Notes: generated by a model not told the origin, from the sequence alone. Shown: positions 48,670 through 57,058, counted from the first letter of the stretch. The stretch: DNA of 64,000 nucleotides from Gordonia prachuapensis (GCF_036350515.1 NZ_JAZDUE010000001.1:248001-312000); one strand, 5' to 3'. A program made the numbers and translations.

Positions 48670-49338
48670 GTGGAGTACGCAGTACGAGGGCTGGGCTTCG
48701 GTCATGGCAGGACGCCGGTCTTCGATGATTTCGATGCGACGATCCCCGCCGGCGCGGTGACCGCGGTGATCGGCGGCAACGGCTCGGGCAAATCAACGTT
48801 GCTGAATCTGTGCGCCGGTGTGATCCGGGCAGACGCCGGGGCGATCTCGCCGGTCCCGTCGCGGCCCGCACTACTGGCGCAACGCACCGAACACATCGAC
48901 GGATTGCCGTTGACCGTTCGAGATTGCGTGCGGATCGGCATGTATGGGCAGCTGCCGCCGTGGCGACCGTTCGGCGCCGCCAACCGTCGGGCCGCCGACG
49001 AGATGATCGAGCGGGTGGGCATGGCGAAGTATCGTGACGCGCGGATGCGGGACCTGTCCGGTGGTCAGCGTCAGCGCACGATGATCGCGCAGACGATGGT
49101 CCAGCCCGCAGATCTCTACCTGCTCGACGAACCCTCCGCCGCGCTCGACACAGCCGGCAGGCAACTGCTGTTCGCCCTGCTCCGTGAGAAAGCGGATGCC
49201 GGCAAGGCCGTTCTCATGGCGACCCATGACGGTGACGAGATCGCTTTCGCCGACCAGGTGATCAACCTGGGTCGCATCGCGATTCGCGCTGAGGCATCCA
49301 CGCGCGCGCCTCGGGATGCGGAGCCTTCCATCGTCTGA
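48670..49338 (+). CDS. aztA: Zinc ABC transporter ATPase
   Basis: ATPase of the zinc importer (222 aa): GGNGSGKSTL (Walker A, near 35), LSGGQRQRTMIAQTM (signature) and LYLLDEPSAALD (Walker B). Start is a GTG (VEYAVRGLGF) with AGGAAGGG upstream. The in-frame open sequence to the left is antisense to aztB and not real. Divergent from the aztB operon with a shared Zur-type box. Confidence 0.92.
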   Translation: MEYAVRGLGFGHGRTPVFDDFDATIPAGAVTAVIGGNGSGKSTLLNLCAGVIRADAGAISPVPSRPALLAQRTEHIDGLPLTVRDCVRIGMYGQLPPWRPFGAANRRAADEMIERVGMAKYRDARMRDLSGGQRQRTMIAQTMVQPADLYLLDEPSAALDTAGRQLLFALLREKADAGKAVLMATHDGDEIAFADQVINLGRIAIRAEASTRAPRDAEPSIV

Positions 49339-49342
49339 TCGG

Positions 49343-49358
49343 TACAGAGTTTTCTGTA
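49343..49358. promoter_or_regulatory. Palindrome upstream of cmtR-like gene
   Basis: TACAGA-GTTT-TCTGTA with perfect 6-bp arms, 29 bases before the ATG of the ArsR-type regulator. Probably its own operator, given usual self-regulation in this family. Confidence 0.6.
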
Positions 49359-49386
49359 TCCAGAATTGCGTGTACTGTCCGACCTT

Positions 49387-49719
49387 ATGGAAACAGTGGT
49401 CGCTGTCCGCGATGCGTTGACGAGGTTCGGCTACGCGTTGTCGGATTCCACGCGTACACAGGTGCTGCTCCGCCTGCGGACCGGCGGGGCCTACCCGTCC
49501 GAGTTGGCCGAGTCGATCGGCGTCACGCGGCAGTCGCTGTCGAATCACCTGAGCTGTCTACGTGGTTGCGGTTTGGTGGTTGCGGTACCGGAAGGGCGCC
49601 GCACGCGATATGAACTGGCCGATCAGCGAATTGCGCACGCGCTCGACGACCTGCTCGGGCTCGTTCTGGCGGTGGACCCGGCCTGCTGTGACAATGCCGC
49701 TGACGAGGACTGCTGCTGA
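49387..49719 (+). CDS. CmtR-like ArsR/SmtB metal sensor
   Basis: A 110-aa winged-helix repressor closely resembling mycobacterial CmtR, the Cd/Pb sensor. The recognition helix and metal loop read RQSLSNHLSCLRGCGLVV, with the two Cys (SCLRGC) that bind metal in CmtR; a third ligand may come from the C-terminal DPACCDN...CC. LVLAVD near the end is also typical. It shares a 1-base overlap with the cation exporter it probably controls. The ATG at 49387 is preferred over the upstream GTG at 49366. Confidence 0.88.
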   Translation: METVVAVRDALTRFGYALSDSTRTQVLLRLRTGGAYPSELAESIGVTRQSLSNHLSCLRGCGLVVAVPEGRRTRYELADQRIAHALDDLLGLVLAVDPACCDNAADEDCC

Positions 49720-50432
49720 TGGCGTCGGAACTGGGGATGCCGTCAGCGGGCAGCCGGACGACGAGCAGTCCGAAAATCAGCGCTGAGCGTCGGCAGCTGC
49801 TGCAGCGCCGGATTCAGTGGTTCGTCGCGATCACGATCACCTACAACGTGATCGAGGCGGTGATCGCACTCACCGAGGGGGCGCGGGTGTCGTCGGGTGC
49901 GCTCATCGGATTCGGCCTCGACTCGGTGATCGAGGTGTCGTCGGCGGCGGCGGTGGCCTGGCAGTTCGCCGGTGGTAATCCGGAGCGGCGGGAGAAGATC
50001 ACGCTGCGGATCATCGCCTTCTCCTTCTTTGCTCTGGCGCTCTACGTGAGCACCGACTCGATTCTCGCGCTCCTCGGTTTCGGTGATGAGGCCCAGCATT
50101 CGTCGATCGGGATCGCGTTGGCCGCGGCGAGCGTGGCCGTGATGCCGGTGCTGTCGTGGGCGGAGCGTCGCACCGGGCGCGAGCTCGGATCCCTCACGGC
50201 GGTCGCTGATTCCAAACAGACGCTGCTGTGCGCCTACCTCTCGGCAGTGTTGCTTGTCGGACTGTTGCTCAACAGTCTGCTCGGGTGGTCGTGGGCCGAT
50301 CCGATTGCGGCGCTGGTGATCGCCGGTATCGCGGTCCGCGAGGGCGTCAATGCATGGAAGGGCGACGCATGCTGTGCGCCGGCCATCGGCCGCGACGTCA
50401 CGGCCGATGACTGTGACTGCTGCGACGACTGA
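49719..50432 (+). CDS. CDF-type cation exporter with Cys-rich tail
   Basis: A cation diffusion facilitator-like membrane protein (237 aa) with about six transmembrane segments (45-210). Acidic metal-site residues appear in GFGLDSVIEV and WADPIAAL. The usual cytoplasmic C-terminal domain is missing; the chain ends in a short Cys/Asp tail (CCAP...DDCDCCDD) that could sense or capture soft metals. Coupled to the CmtR-like sensor, so export of cadmium, lead or zinc excess is likely (inference). Confidence 0.85.
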   Translation: MASELGMPSAGSRTTSSPKISAERRQLLQRRIQWFVAITITYNVIEAVIALTEGARVSSGALIGFGLDSVIEVSSAAAVAWQFAGGNPERREKITLRIIAFSFFALALYVSTDSILALLGFGDEAQHSSIGIALAAASVAVMPVLSWAERRTGRELGSLTAVADSKQTLLCAYLSAVLLVGLLLNSLLGWSWADPIAALVIAGIAVREGVNAWKGDACCAPAIGRDVTADDCDCCDD

Positions 50433-50486
50433 CTCGTTCTCGCGCCACCTTCCGCTGGCCCGTGCGATCGAGGCGAGCGTACTCGT

Positions 50487-51371
50487 TCACTCTGCGCCCG
50501 TTGCGACTTCGTTCCGCGGGGACCATGGTTGTTGGTCCCACGGGCGATCGAGGGGTTCCATTTCGCCACCGAACGGGAAAAACGCCTGCTGCGCGTAGGT
50601 CTCTCTGCCCAGGCCGTGTCCCAGCTCGTCGACGAAGGCGCGCTTGAGCGGATTGGTGAACAGTTGACGCGTGTATCGCAACGTCAGCGGCGGGCGCTTG
50701 ACCAGTTCACGCGCCAACTCCCATGCGCGATCGAGCACTTGCGCCTTGGGGAGGACTTCGTTGACGACACCCCACTCCTTCGCTTCGTGGGCGTCGAGTT
50801 TCTTGCCGGTCAGCAGAAAGTATCGCGCCCTCGTGTGGCCGGCGAGGAAGCTCCAGATGACATGCTGTCCGTCGCCGGGCACTTGACCACGTGGAAAATG
50901 TGACGCGTCTTGAAAGTAGGCGTCCTCGCTGGCCAGCATGATGTCGCCGAGTAGAGGAACCTCGGAGTGCATGTTGCAGGGACCGTTCACGGCGCTGATC
51001 ATCGGAACGTCGACATCGAGGATGTTGGTGATCGTCTGACGCGCGTACCAGGCCTTCTCGTCCAGCTTGTGGAGGCCCTTCGCCCCCGGCATGGCCTGAT
51101 AGATGGGCTCGGGAGGCAATTCACCGTTGGGCAGCCGGCCCCAGTTGGCGTTGTAGTTGTCGCCGGTTCCGGTATGGATCAGCACTTTGATCTCGCGATC
51201 ACCCGCGATGTCGGCGAAGGCGTCCGACATGTCGTCATGAGCCTGCCAGTCCCACACCAGGCTGCCACCGTTCGTGTGGCACTGCATGAGTAGGATGCCG
51301 TCTTCGGTGAGCTCGAATCTGTAGTTGGCATAACGATTCTCGTACTCGCTGAATCGCGTCCTTCGTGCCAT
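50487..51371 (-). CDS. 6-oxocamphor-hydrolase-like crotonase
   Basis: A crotonase-superfamily enzyme (294 aa) most like Rhodococcus 6-oxocamphor hydrolase, which cleaves the C-C bond of a cyclic beta-diketone. The diagnostic stretch FQDASHFPRGQVPGDGQHV carries the His and Asp equivalents of the hydrolase active site (Rhodococcus FQDGPHFPSGIVPGDGAHV is recalled, not searched). The AVNGP loop and TGTGDNYNANW segment fit the family. ATG at 51371 with GGAAGGA upstream. A real role in terpene or ring degradation is likely; camphor itself is a guess. Confidence 0.85.
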   Translation of the reverse strand: MARRTRFSEYENRYANYRFELTEDGILLMQCHTNGGSLVWDWQAHDDMSDAFADIAGDREIKVLIHTGTGDNYNANWGRLPNGELPPEPIYQAMPGAKGLHKLDEKAWYARQTITNILDVDVPMISAVNGPCNMHSEVPLLGDIMLASEDAYFQDASHFPRGQVPGDGQHVIWSFLAGHTRARYFLLTGKKLDAHEAKEWGVVNEVLPKAQVLDRAWELARELVKRPPLTLRYTRQLFTNPLKRAFVDELGHGLGRETYAQQAFFPFGGEMEPLDRPWDQQPWSPRNEVATGAE

Positions 51372-51433
51372 GATCGTCCTTCCATCACACAACCACCGGT
51401 CGATACACACGTGGGACACCCCGCATCCCGTGC

Positions 51434-51446
51434 GTATGGACCATAC
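51434..51446. promoter_or_regulatory. Palindrome GTATGG-A-CCATAC upstream of the crotonase gene
   Basis: A perfect 6-bp arm palindrome 63 bases before the crotonase start, next to the longer palindrome at 51452-51468. The two together make a likely promoter/operator region. Confidence 0.55.
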
Positions 51447-51451
51447 ATTTG

Positions 51452-51468
51452 TTGGTAACGGTTTCCAA
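51452..51468. promoter_or_regulatory. Palindrome TTGG-W-AAC-S-GTT-W-CCAA upstream of the crotonase gene
   Basis: TTGGTAACGGTTTCCAA, symmetric at 14 of 17 positions, 81 bases before the crotonase start. Probable TetR-like or LacI-like operator; no regulator gene is adjacent. Confidence 0.6.
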
Positions 51469-51541
51469 TAGATCATCAATCGTTGGGAACCGGATCAGCG
51501 CACGAGTTCGTCTCCTACACGGACGCCATTCGCAGTCGCGC

Positions 51542-51907
51542 TCACGGCTGTTCGTATTCATCGAAGCGCGGATCGCGCTGGTGGCCGTCAACCGGTTCGG
51601 TCATATCTCGTCGGGAACCGAACGGGAATCCGTACATCGCGAGCAGCAGGCCGCTGCCGATCGCGACAACGCCGCCGAGCAGTGCCATTCGGATCAGGTC
51701 GCCGATCGACTCCGTTTCGTCGGCACGCAAGAGTCCGGACAGACTCGGCGCCATCACGACCATCGCCAGGAGCCCTGCCGCACACCACATCAGCTGTGCG
51801 GTGCGCAGTAGGCCCCGACCCCGCCTGTCGGTTGTCCACACGTCCAATCCGGACAGTCCGGTACCCAACGCCAACAGCGCGACGGCGATTATGACCAGGG
51901 CATTCAC
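51542..51907 (-). CDS. Small membrane protein of unknown function
   Basis: A 121-aa protein with three hydrophobic segments (about 1-20, 38-58, 72-95) and a polar C-terminal tail ending RDPRFDEYEQP. It starts with GTG and has GAGGAG about 6 bases upstream. No family recognised. It stands alone between the crotonase and the dihydroorotase operon. Confidence 0.6.
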   Translation of the reverse strand: MNALVIIAVALLALGTGLSGLDVWTTDRRGRGLLRTAQLMWCAAGLLAMVVMAPSLSGLLRADETESIGDLIRMALLGGVVAIGSGLLLAMYGFPFGSRRDMTEPVDGHQRDPRFDEYEQP

Positions 51908-52078
51908 GCGTCGGCTCCTCGGCTCGGGCGAGGGACGTCATCGAGCTCACCGGCACCGATGCGCTGGCGGACCGATGATGCGGACACGGCACCCAGTGCT
52001 GACATTCGTTGTCGATAGTACGTCACCGGAGTGGCGACAGCGCGGTGCAGGTCGCAAGCGAGGGTGAGGTGGTACGTA

Positions 52079-53443
52079 CTAGTCACGGCCGCGACCGATC
52101 GTCAGGCGTTGGCCGAGAACTGAATCGTCCAGTGCTCCATCGTACCACGCGCGGTGCCCGTTGACCCACGTGGACTGCACAGTGCTGCGAAATGTCTCGC
52201 CTTCGAAGGGCGACCATCCGCACTTGGCCAGCAACTGCTCCTGTTCGATGCGCGCAGACTTGCGTGGATTGACCAAAACCAGGTCAGCGAAGCTGCCTTC
52301 CCTCAGGTAGCCGCGGTCGGAAATGCCGAACAGCGTTGCCGGCGCATGGCAGGCCCGCTGGACCAGGGTCTCGATCGAGATCTCGCCGTCGAGGACTCGC
52401 TCGAGTGCCACCGGAAGGAAATGCTGCACGAGAGGCAGCCCCGCGGGCGCCGCGAGGTACGGTGCCGCCTTCTCGTCGAGAGTGTGCGGCGCATGGTCGG
52501 TGGCCAGCACATCGAGGGTGCCGTCGTCGAGCGCGGCGATGAGCTCCCGGCGATCTCGCGGGAACTTGATCGACGGGTTGCATTTGATCCTGTTGCCGAG
52601 CCGAGTGTAGTCGTCGGCGTCGAAATGCAGGAAGTGGACGCAGGTTTCGGCGGTGATGCGCTTGCGTTCAAGCGGGGTGTGCCGGTCGAACAGGCCGAGT
52701 TCGTCGGCTGTCGAAATATGCAGTACATGCAGACGCGCGTCGTGGCGCAGTGCGAGGTCCATGGCGAGGCGGGTCGACGTGATGCACGCCGCGGCATCAC
52801 GGATATGAGGATGACGCGAGGCATCGATGTCGTCGCCGAACTGCTCTTTGTCGCGCGCCAGGTTGGCCTCGACGGTGGGAGTGTCCTCGCAGTGCGTGAT
52901 GATCAAGGTGTTGGCATCCCGGAAGACGAGTTCCAGGATCGCAGGGTCATCGACGAGCATGTTGCCCGTGGACGCACCCATGAATACTTTGACGCCACAA
53001 CCGTGTTGGTGCGTGAATCGCCGGATCGCCTCGATGTTGTCATTGGTGGCGCCGAGGTAGAAGGCGAAGTTCGCCAACGAACTACGCTGCGCCCGAGAGT
53101 ATTTGTCGGCGACCGCTTCCAGTGAGGTCGTTGGCGGCGTTGTGTTCGGCATCTCCATGAAACTGGTGATGCCGCCGGCGACCGCAGCCCGGGACTCGGT
53201 GGCGATGGTCGCCTTGTGCTCGAGACCCGGCTCACGGAAGTGAACCTGGTCATCGATGACACCGGGTAACAACCACGCACCGTCGGCATCGACAACGCGA
53301 TCGTGCGGTCGCGCGGTCAGGTCGGAGCCGATGGTCTCGATGCGCTCGCCGCGCACGCGCAGATCACCGTCCCAGCTGCGCCCCTCGTTGACCAGTCGTG
53401 CGTTCCGGATCAGCCAGTCGCCCACGTGGTTGTGACTCCTCAC
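52079..53443 (-). CDS. pyrC: Dihydroorotase of the QxH type
   Basis: An amidohydrolase (454 aa) that closes N-carbamoyl-aspartate to dihydroorotate in pyrimidine synthesis. The signature reads IDDQVHFREPGL (Q66, H68): the first His of the usual HxH metal pair is Gln. Remaining ligands are visible: carbamylated Lys candidate K152, His 184, His 242 and Asp 316 (ATDHAPH). This form is best known in Bacteroidetes and some proteobacteria, not in actinobacteria. It is third in an operon headed by a zinc GTPase, so it may be a reduced-zinc alternative to a housekeeping PyrC elsewhere (inference). Confidence 0.85.
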   Translation of the reverse strand: MRSHNHVGDWLIRNARLVNEGRSWDGDLRVRGERIETIGSDLTARPHDRVVDADGAWLLPGVIDDQVHFREPGLEHKATIATESRAAVAGGITSFMEMPNTTPPTTSLEAVADKYSRAQRSSLANFAFYLGATNDNIEAIRRFTHQHGCGVKVFMGASTGNMLVDDPAILELVFRDANTLIITHCEDTPTVEANLARDKEQFGDDIDASRHPHIRDAAACITSTRLAMDLALRHDARLHVLHISTADELGLFDRHTPLERKRITAETCVHFLHFDADDYTRLGNRIKCNPSIKFPRDRRELIAALDDGTLDVLATDHAPHTLDEKAAPYLAAPAGLPLVQHFLPVALERVLDGEISIETLVQRACHAPATLFGISDRGYLREGSFADLVLVNPRKSARIEQEQLLAKCGWSPFEGETFRSTVQSTWVNGHRAWYDGALDDSVLGQRLTIGRGRD

Positions 53444-53449
53444 TTCGCG

Positions 53450-54583
53450 TCATGGTTCAGATAGTTCGTCGATCCAACTCGTGTCCACGGAGAAACCGGA
53501 CGGCGCCGGGAACGTCTCGTCGATCACGGCTTCCACGATCGCTCGGACCTGGGGCGACATCCGGGTCACCGACCACTGATCTTGTAGGGCGAGGACGCTT
53601 CGCAGCGCGGCGGCGGCATCGGAATCCGAGACCGCGACCGTCTGCGCGAACGCGCGGATCTTCGACGGACTCAGGCGCGCAGTCCGCCCGGCGTCGTACT
53701 CGTCGCCGAAGTCTCGCCATGCCTGCAGGACGGCAGCCTGGATACGTGGGGCGTCGGCGATGAGGACGGCCATCGCATCATCGGTCTGCGGATTGTCCCC
53801 TGTCCGATGATTCGCCGACATGCCGAGTTCCGAGCGTTTGAGCGTTGCGAGCCGTGCGCCGAGGAGGGCACGCAATTCCCGCACACCTTCGGGAACGTCC
53901 ACGCAGCGGTAACTCTCCGTCAGCGCGGGCGCCAGAACCGCCGAGGCTGCAGACGAGGGCACCGAGTCGAACCGCGCCAGCCCGTTCGACTCCGCGGCGT
54001 AGCGTTCGAATCCGGCGATCGCTTTGTCGATCGAGGTGGTCAGCACGATGTCAGTGAAGAAGCCGCCGCGGTGCGAGAGGTTGACGAAGCCGACGAGCGC
54101 GTGCGGTTCCTCGGGGCCGGTAAAGGTGCACATCACGGTGGATTCGTCGCCGAAGACATCGGCGTACTCATACGTGTCGAGCGGGGACGCTCGACCCAGG
54201 TACGCATTCCAGCTCGGCTCGGTGGCGCCCCGTCCGCTGATCAGCTCTGCGGCCTGGGCCGCGGCGTGCCGGGAGCGGGCTGTTGGAGCCACGGCCGACA
54301 TCGCCCTCGCCAATGCCAGGTAGTCCGGCCCGTTCTGGTCGGCCAGCGTGTCCAGGAACCCGAGCACCACCGCTTCGTCCTCATCGTGCTCGTCCCGAGT
54401 GGTCAGCGCGGAAACGAGTTGAGAGGCATACGCTTCGCTTCTGAGAGGATCGACCTCACCGCGCAGCGCGCGCATGGCGTGTCCGAGTGCCCTGATGTGG
54501 TCGTCGACGGGGTCGTGGCGGCGCTGCCGGGTGTCGGTCCCGCGCTTTTTCTTGGGCCGACGTTTCTTGCTGACCGGACTCAC
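53450..54583 (-). CDS. Hypothetical protein between zinc GTPase and dihydroorotase
   Basis: A 377-aa protein I do not recognise. It opens with a strongly basic tail (SKKRRPKKKRGTDTRQRRHD), followed by an all-helical-looking domain and then a mixed domain with MCTFTGPEEPHALVGFVNLSH. No transmembrane segment or metal motif stands out. It overlaps the GTPase by 4 bases and precedes the dihydroorotase by 6, so all three are co-translated. The context links it to zinc starvation; the basic tail suggests contact with RNA or ribosomes. Confidence 0.75.
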   Translation of the reverse strand: MSPVSKKRRPKKKRGTDTRQRRHDPVDDHIRALGHAMRALRGEVDPLRSEAYASQLVSALTTRDEHDEDEAVVLGFLDTLADQNGPDYLALARAMSAVAPTARSRHAAAQAAELISGRGATEPSWNAYLGRASPLDTYEYADVFGDESTVMCTFTGPEEPHALVGFVNLSHRGGFFTDIVLTTSIDKAIAGFERYAAESNGLARFDSVPSSAASAVLAPALTESYRCVDVPEGVRELRALLGARLATLKRSELGMSANHRTGDNPQTDDAMAVLIADAPRIQAAVLQAWRDFGDEYDAGRTARLSPSKIRAFAQTVAVSDSDAAAALRSVLALQDQWSVTRMSPQVRAIVEAVIDETFPAPSGFSVDTSWIDELSEP

Positions 54584-55743
54584 GCGTGCGAGTGGGCGTG
54601 GACCGGAGCCCAGCGCGGCAGGGGATCGGGGTAGCCAACCCAGGCTGCGGGTCCCGCCGCCAATTCGTCATCGGTGAGGAGCGCGCGGGAGAGCAGTTCC
54701 TTCGGCGCCCACTTGTCGAGCTTCACGCCGATGAGCACCACTTCTTGTCCCGGCGGGACTTCGGTGGCCGACCACGCAGCCGCGGGTTCGATCATCAGAT
54801 TGGGACCTGCCTGCGACCAGACGGCCGCCGTATCAGGCCGGCTCGCCACCCAGCAGAAGCCTTTGCTCCGGAGCAGCCCTCGCAAGCCCTCCAGTGCTTC
54901 GTGCAGCCGCTGCGGATGGAACGGTCGGTCCGAGCGAAAGACGGTGCTGCTGATCCCGTACTCCTCGGTCTCCGGGGTGTGCCCGCCGGCCAACTCCTCC
55001 TCGTACCCGGCAACGCGGCGGGCGGCCGTCACGTCGAACAGTCCGGTACCCAGCACCTTGGTGATGTCGATCTCGCCGTTGACCACACGAACGATTTCGA
55101 CGTGCGGGTTGAGCCGCCGCAAGGTCGCTTCGGTGGCACCCGCAAGCTTTTCGGGGACCAGGTCGGTCTTGGTCAGCACGATGATGTCGGCGAACTCCAC
55201 CTGGTCGACGAGGAGGTCGGCGATCGATCGCACGTCTCCCTCGCCGGCCTCCAGGTCACGGTCGCCCAATCGCTCGCCCTTGGCCAGCTCGGACAGGAAC
55301 GTCGCAGCGTCGACCACGGTCACCATCGTGTCCAGCTTCGCGACGGTCGCCAACGAGAATCCATCGGTGAACTCCCAATCGAACGTCGCCGCCACCGGCA
55401 TCGGTTCCGAGATGCCGGTGGACTCGATGACGATGTGATCGAAGCGCCCCTCGCGAGCAAGCCGGGCGACGGACTCCACCAGATCCTCCCGCAATGTGCA
55501 GCAGATGCACCCATTGGTGAGTTCGACGAGTTTCTCCTCGGTCCGGTCCAGATGCGCGGACCCCGCCATCGGTCCATCGACGAGCTGAGCGTCGATGTTG
55601 ACCTCGCTCATGTCGTTGACGATGACGGCGACACGTATACCGCCTCGATTGGAGAGGATGTGATTGAGCAGGGTCGTCTTGCCGGCGCCCAGGAAGCCGG
55701 ACAGGACGGTGACGGGTACGCGCGATGAGTTCGGGCTGTGCAT
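54580..55743 (-). CDS. COG0523 family zinc metallochaperone GTPase
   Basis: A CobW/YeiR/ZagA-type GTPase (387 aa) delivering metal to client proteins. GFLGAGKTTL (P-loop, 16-25), the CxCC metal motif GCICC (Cys 79, 81, 82), ESTGISEP and LTKTDLV (NKxD-like) are present; the C-terminus ends in HAHSHA, a His tail typical of zinc members. A Zur-type box lies 5 bases before the ATG, so the transcript is likely leaderless or very short-led. It heads an operon with an unknown gene and a dihydroorotase. Confidence 0.93.
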   Translation of the reverse strand: MHSPNSSRVPVTVLSGFLGAGKTTLLNHILSNRGGIRVAVIVNDMSEVNIDAQLVDGPMAGSAHLDRTEEKLVELTNGCICCTLREDLVESVARLAREGRFDHIVIESTGISEPMPVAATFDWEFTDGFSLATVAKLDTMVTVVDAATFLSELAKGERLGDRDLEAGEGDVRSIADLLVDQVEFADIIVLTKTDLVPEKLAGATEATLRRLNPHVEIVRVVNGEIDITKVLGTGLFDVTAARRVAGYEEELAGGHTPETEEYGISSTVFRSDRPFHPQRLHEALEGLRGLLRSKGFCWVASRPDTAAVWSQAGPNLMIEPAAAWSATEVPPGQEVVLIGVKLDKWAPKELLSRALLTDDELAAGPAAWVGYPDPLPRWAPVHAHSHA

Positions 55744-55748
55744 ACCTT

Positions 55749-55767
55749 AATGGTAACGATTCTCATT
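55749..55767. promoter_or_regulatory. Zur-type box before the COG0523 gene
   Basis: AATGGTAACGATTCTCATT, extended to TTAA...TTAA ends (55747-55769), the most symmetric of the five boxes. It controls the COG0523-unknown-dihydroorotase operon by position. Confidence 0.82.
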
Positions 55768-55807
55768 AAGCGTCGCACGCCAGGGATCTTGCCGATTTGG
55801 CAAGTTA

Positions 55808-56092
55808 CTACCTGGGCCGGGGTCCCTGCAGTGACCGGATCATCGCTTCGAGGTCGCCGATCACGGCTCGCTCACTCCGGCCCGAAGCCGCGGCCAACTC
55901 GATCGCCAACAGGCGCGACACCGTCGCCAATCCGACCGCGGCCTCGTCGGGGTCGCGTTGATCGCGCACCGCGCGGGCAAGTGCCTCCTCCGAATCGTAT
56001 TCCGCGTGGGACCACGTCGTCAGGATTCTCAAACCTGTATCGATACACCGAAATTGGGTATCAGTGACCCAGGAACCTCCGTTGGTCGCCAT
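55808..56092 (-). CDS. Small hypothetical protein downstream of class I aldolase
   Basis: A 94-aa mostly helical protein (ALARAVRDQRDPDEAAVGLATVSRLLAIELA is part of the centre), 8 bases after the aldolase stop and in the same direction, so part of the same Zur-linked transcript. No known domain. The frame has typical codon use and an ATG start. Confidence 0.62.
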   Translation of the reverse strand: MATNGGSWVTDTQFRCIDTGLRILTTWSHAEYDSEEALARAVRDQRDPDEAAVGLATVSRLLAIELAAASGRSERAVIGDLEAMIRSLQGPRPR

Positions 56093-56100
56093 GGTCTCGC

Positions 56101-56988
56101 TCAGTCGACCGATGCGCGGTAGATGACCTCGATCGAGTCGTTGAGGGTGCGATCGAACTCCGCGTCATCCTGCTGATCGGTCAGACCGTCGAGAAGTGCG
56201 CGACTGAAACTCGCGATGAGGCCGGGATTCCTCGCGAGCCGTGCGCAGGCGTCGTCGCGGGAGTAGCCGCCGGACAGCGCCACGACCCGCGCAACCTTGG
56301 GATGGGCGATCAGGTCTGCGTAGAAGTCGTCGACGGTGGGGATGGTGATCTTGATCGACACCTTGACATCCCCGAGCTCCTGAAGCCCGTTCAGCAGCTC
56401 GGCCTTCAGTTGCTCCTCGGCCTCGACCTTGTCCGGCGCCTTGATGCTCACCTCGGGTTCGAGAATGGGAACCATGTCGGCGGCCAGGACCGTCGAGGCG
56501 ACCTCGAACTGCTGGGCGACCACCCGCTTGATCCCGTCCGCGTTCGCCGAGTGGATGACTGAGCGTTCCTTGGTCCCGAACACGCCGCGTCCGTGTGCGT
56601 CGGCGAGGGTCTGCTCGAGTCCGGGAATGTCCTTCATGAGCTGTACCCCGTCCTGCTCCTCGAGCAGGCCCTTGTCGATCTTGAGAATCGGGACGATCTG
56701 CTTCTTCTCCCAGAGATACCGTGCGAACTCCGTCCCATCGATCTGTCGGTCCAGCGTGCCCTGGAACAGAATCGCGGCCAGAATCCGCGAGCTGTCGAAG
56801 GACGGGCTGAGGACGATTCGGGTTCGTGCGGCGTTGATGAGGTCGAACATCTCCTCGTCGGTGGAGTATCGGTCGTCGGCGATCCCATAGTCGCGCAACG
56901 CTTTGGGGGTGCTTCCACCGCTCTGGTCGAGTGCGGCGATGAATCCCTGGCCGGTTTCGAAACGGGTGAGCTGATCGATCGCGGGCAT
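56101..56988 (-). CDS. Class I fructose-bisphosphate aldolase (zinc-independent)
   Basis: A Schiff-base aldolase (295 aa) that cleaves fructose-1,6-bisphosphate without metal. The bacterial class I pattern is clear: RFETGQGFIAALDQSGGSTPKAL at the start (abridged) and the imine-forming Lys 213 in SIKITIP. Length matches the staphylococcal enzyme. The ATG at 56988 has GGAGG upstream. The Zur-type box at 57034-57052 lies between it and the divergent ferredoxin gene. This would replace a zinc-dependent class II aldolase when zinc is scarce. Confidence 0.93.
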   Translation of the reverse strand: MPAIDQLTRFETGQGFIAALDQSGGSTPKALRDYGIADDRYSTDEEMFDLINAARTRIVLSPSFDSSRILAAILFQGTLDRQIDGTEFARYLWEKKQIVPILKIDKGLLEEQDGVQLMKDIPGLEQTLADAHGRGVFGTKERSVIHSANADGIKRVVAQQFEVASTVLAADMVPILEPEVSIKAPDKVEAEEQLKAELLNGLQELGDVKVSIKITIPTVDDFYADLIAHPKVARVVALSGGYSRDDACARLARNPGLIASFSRALLDGLTDQQDDAEFDRTLNDSIEVIYRASVD

Positions 56989-57033
56989 GGTCTGCCTCCG
57001 TGTGTGTCGTCGATGGGTGCCTTCCACATCCTA

Positions 57034-57052
57034 AACGAGAATGATTACCATT
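57034..57052. promoter_or_regulatory. Zur-type box between class I aldolase and ferredoxin-chelatase operon
   Basis: AACGAGAATGATTACCATT on the plus strand; its complement aligns with the COG0523 box at 14 of 19 positions. It sits 6 bases before the ATG at 57059 and 46 before the aldolase ATG, so it can govern both. Confidence 0.78.
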
Positions 57053-57058
57053 TGTGGC

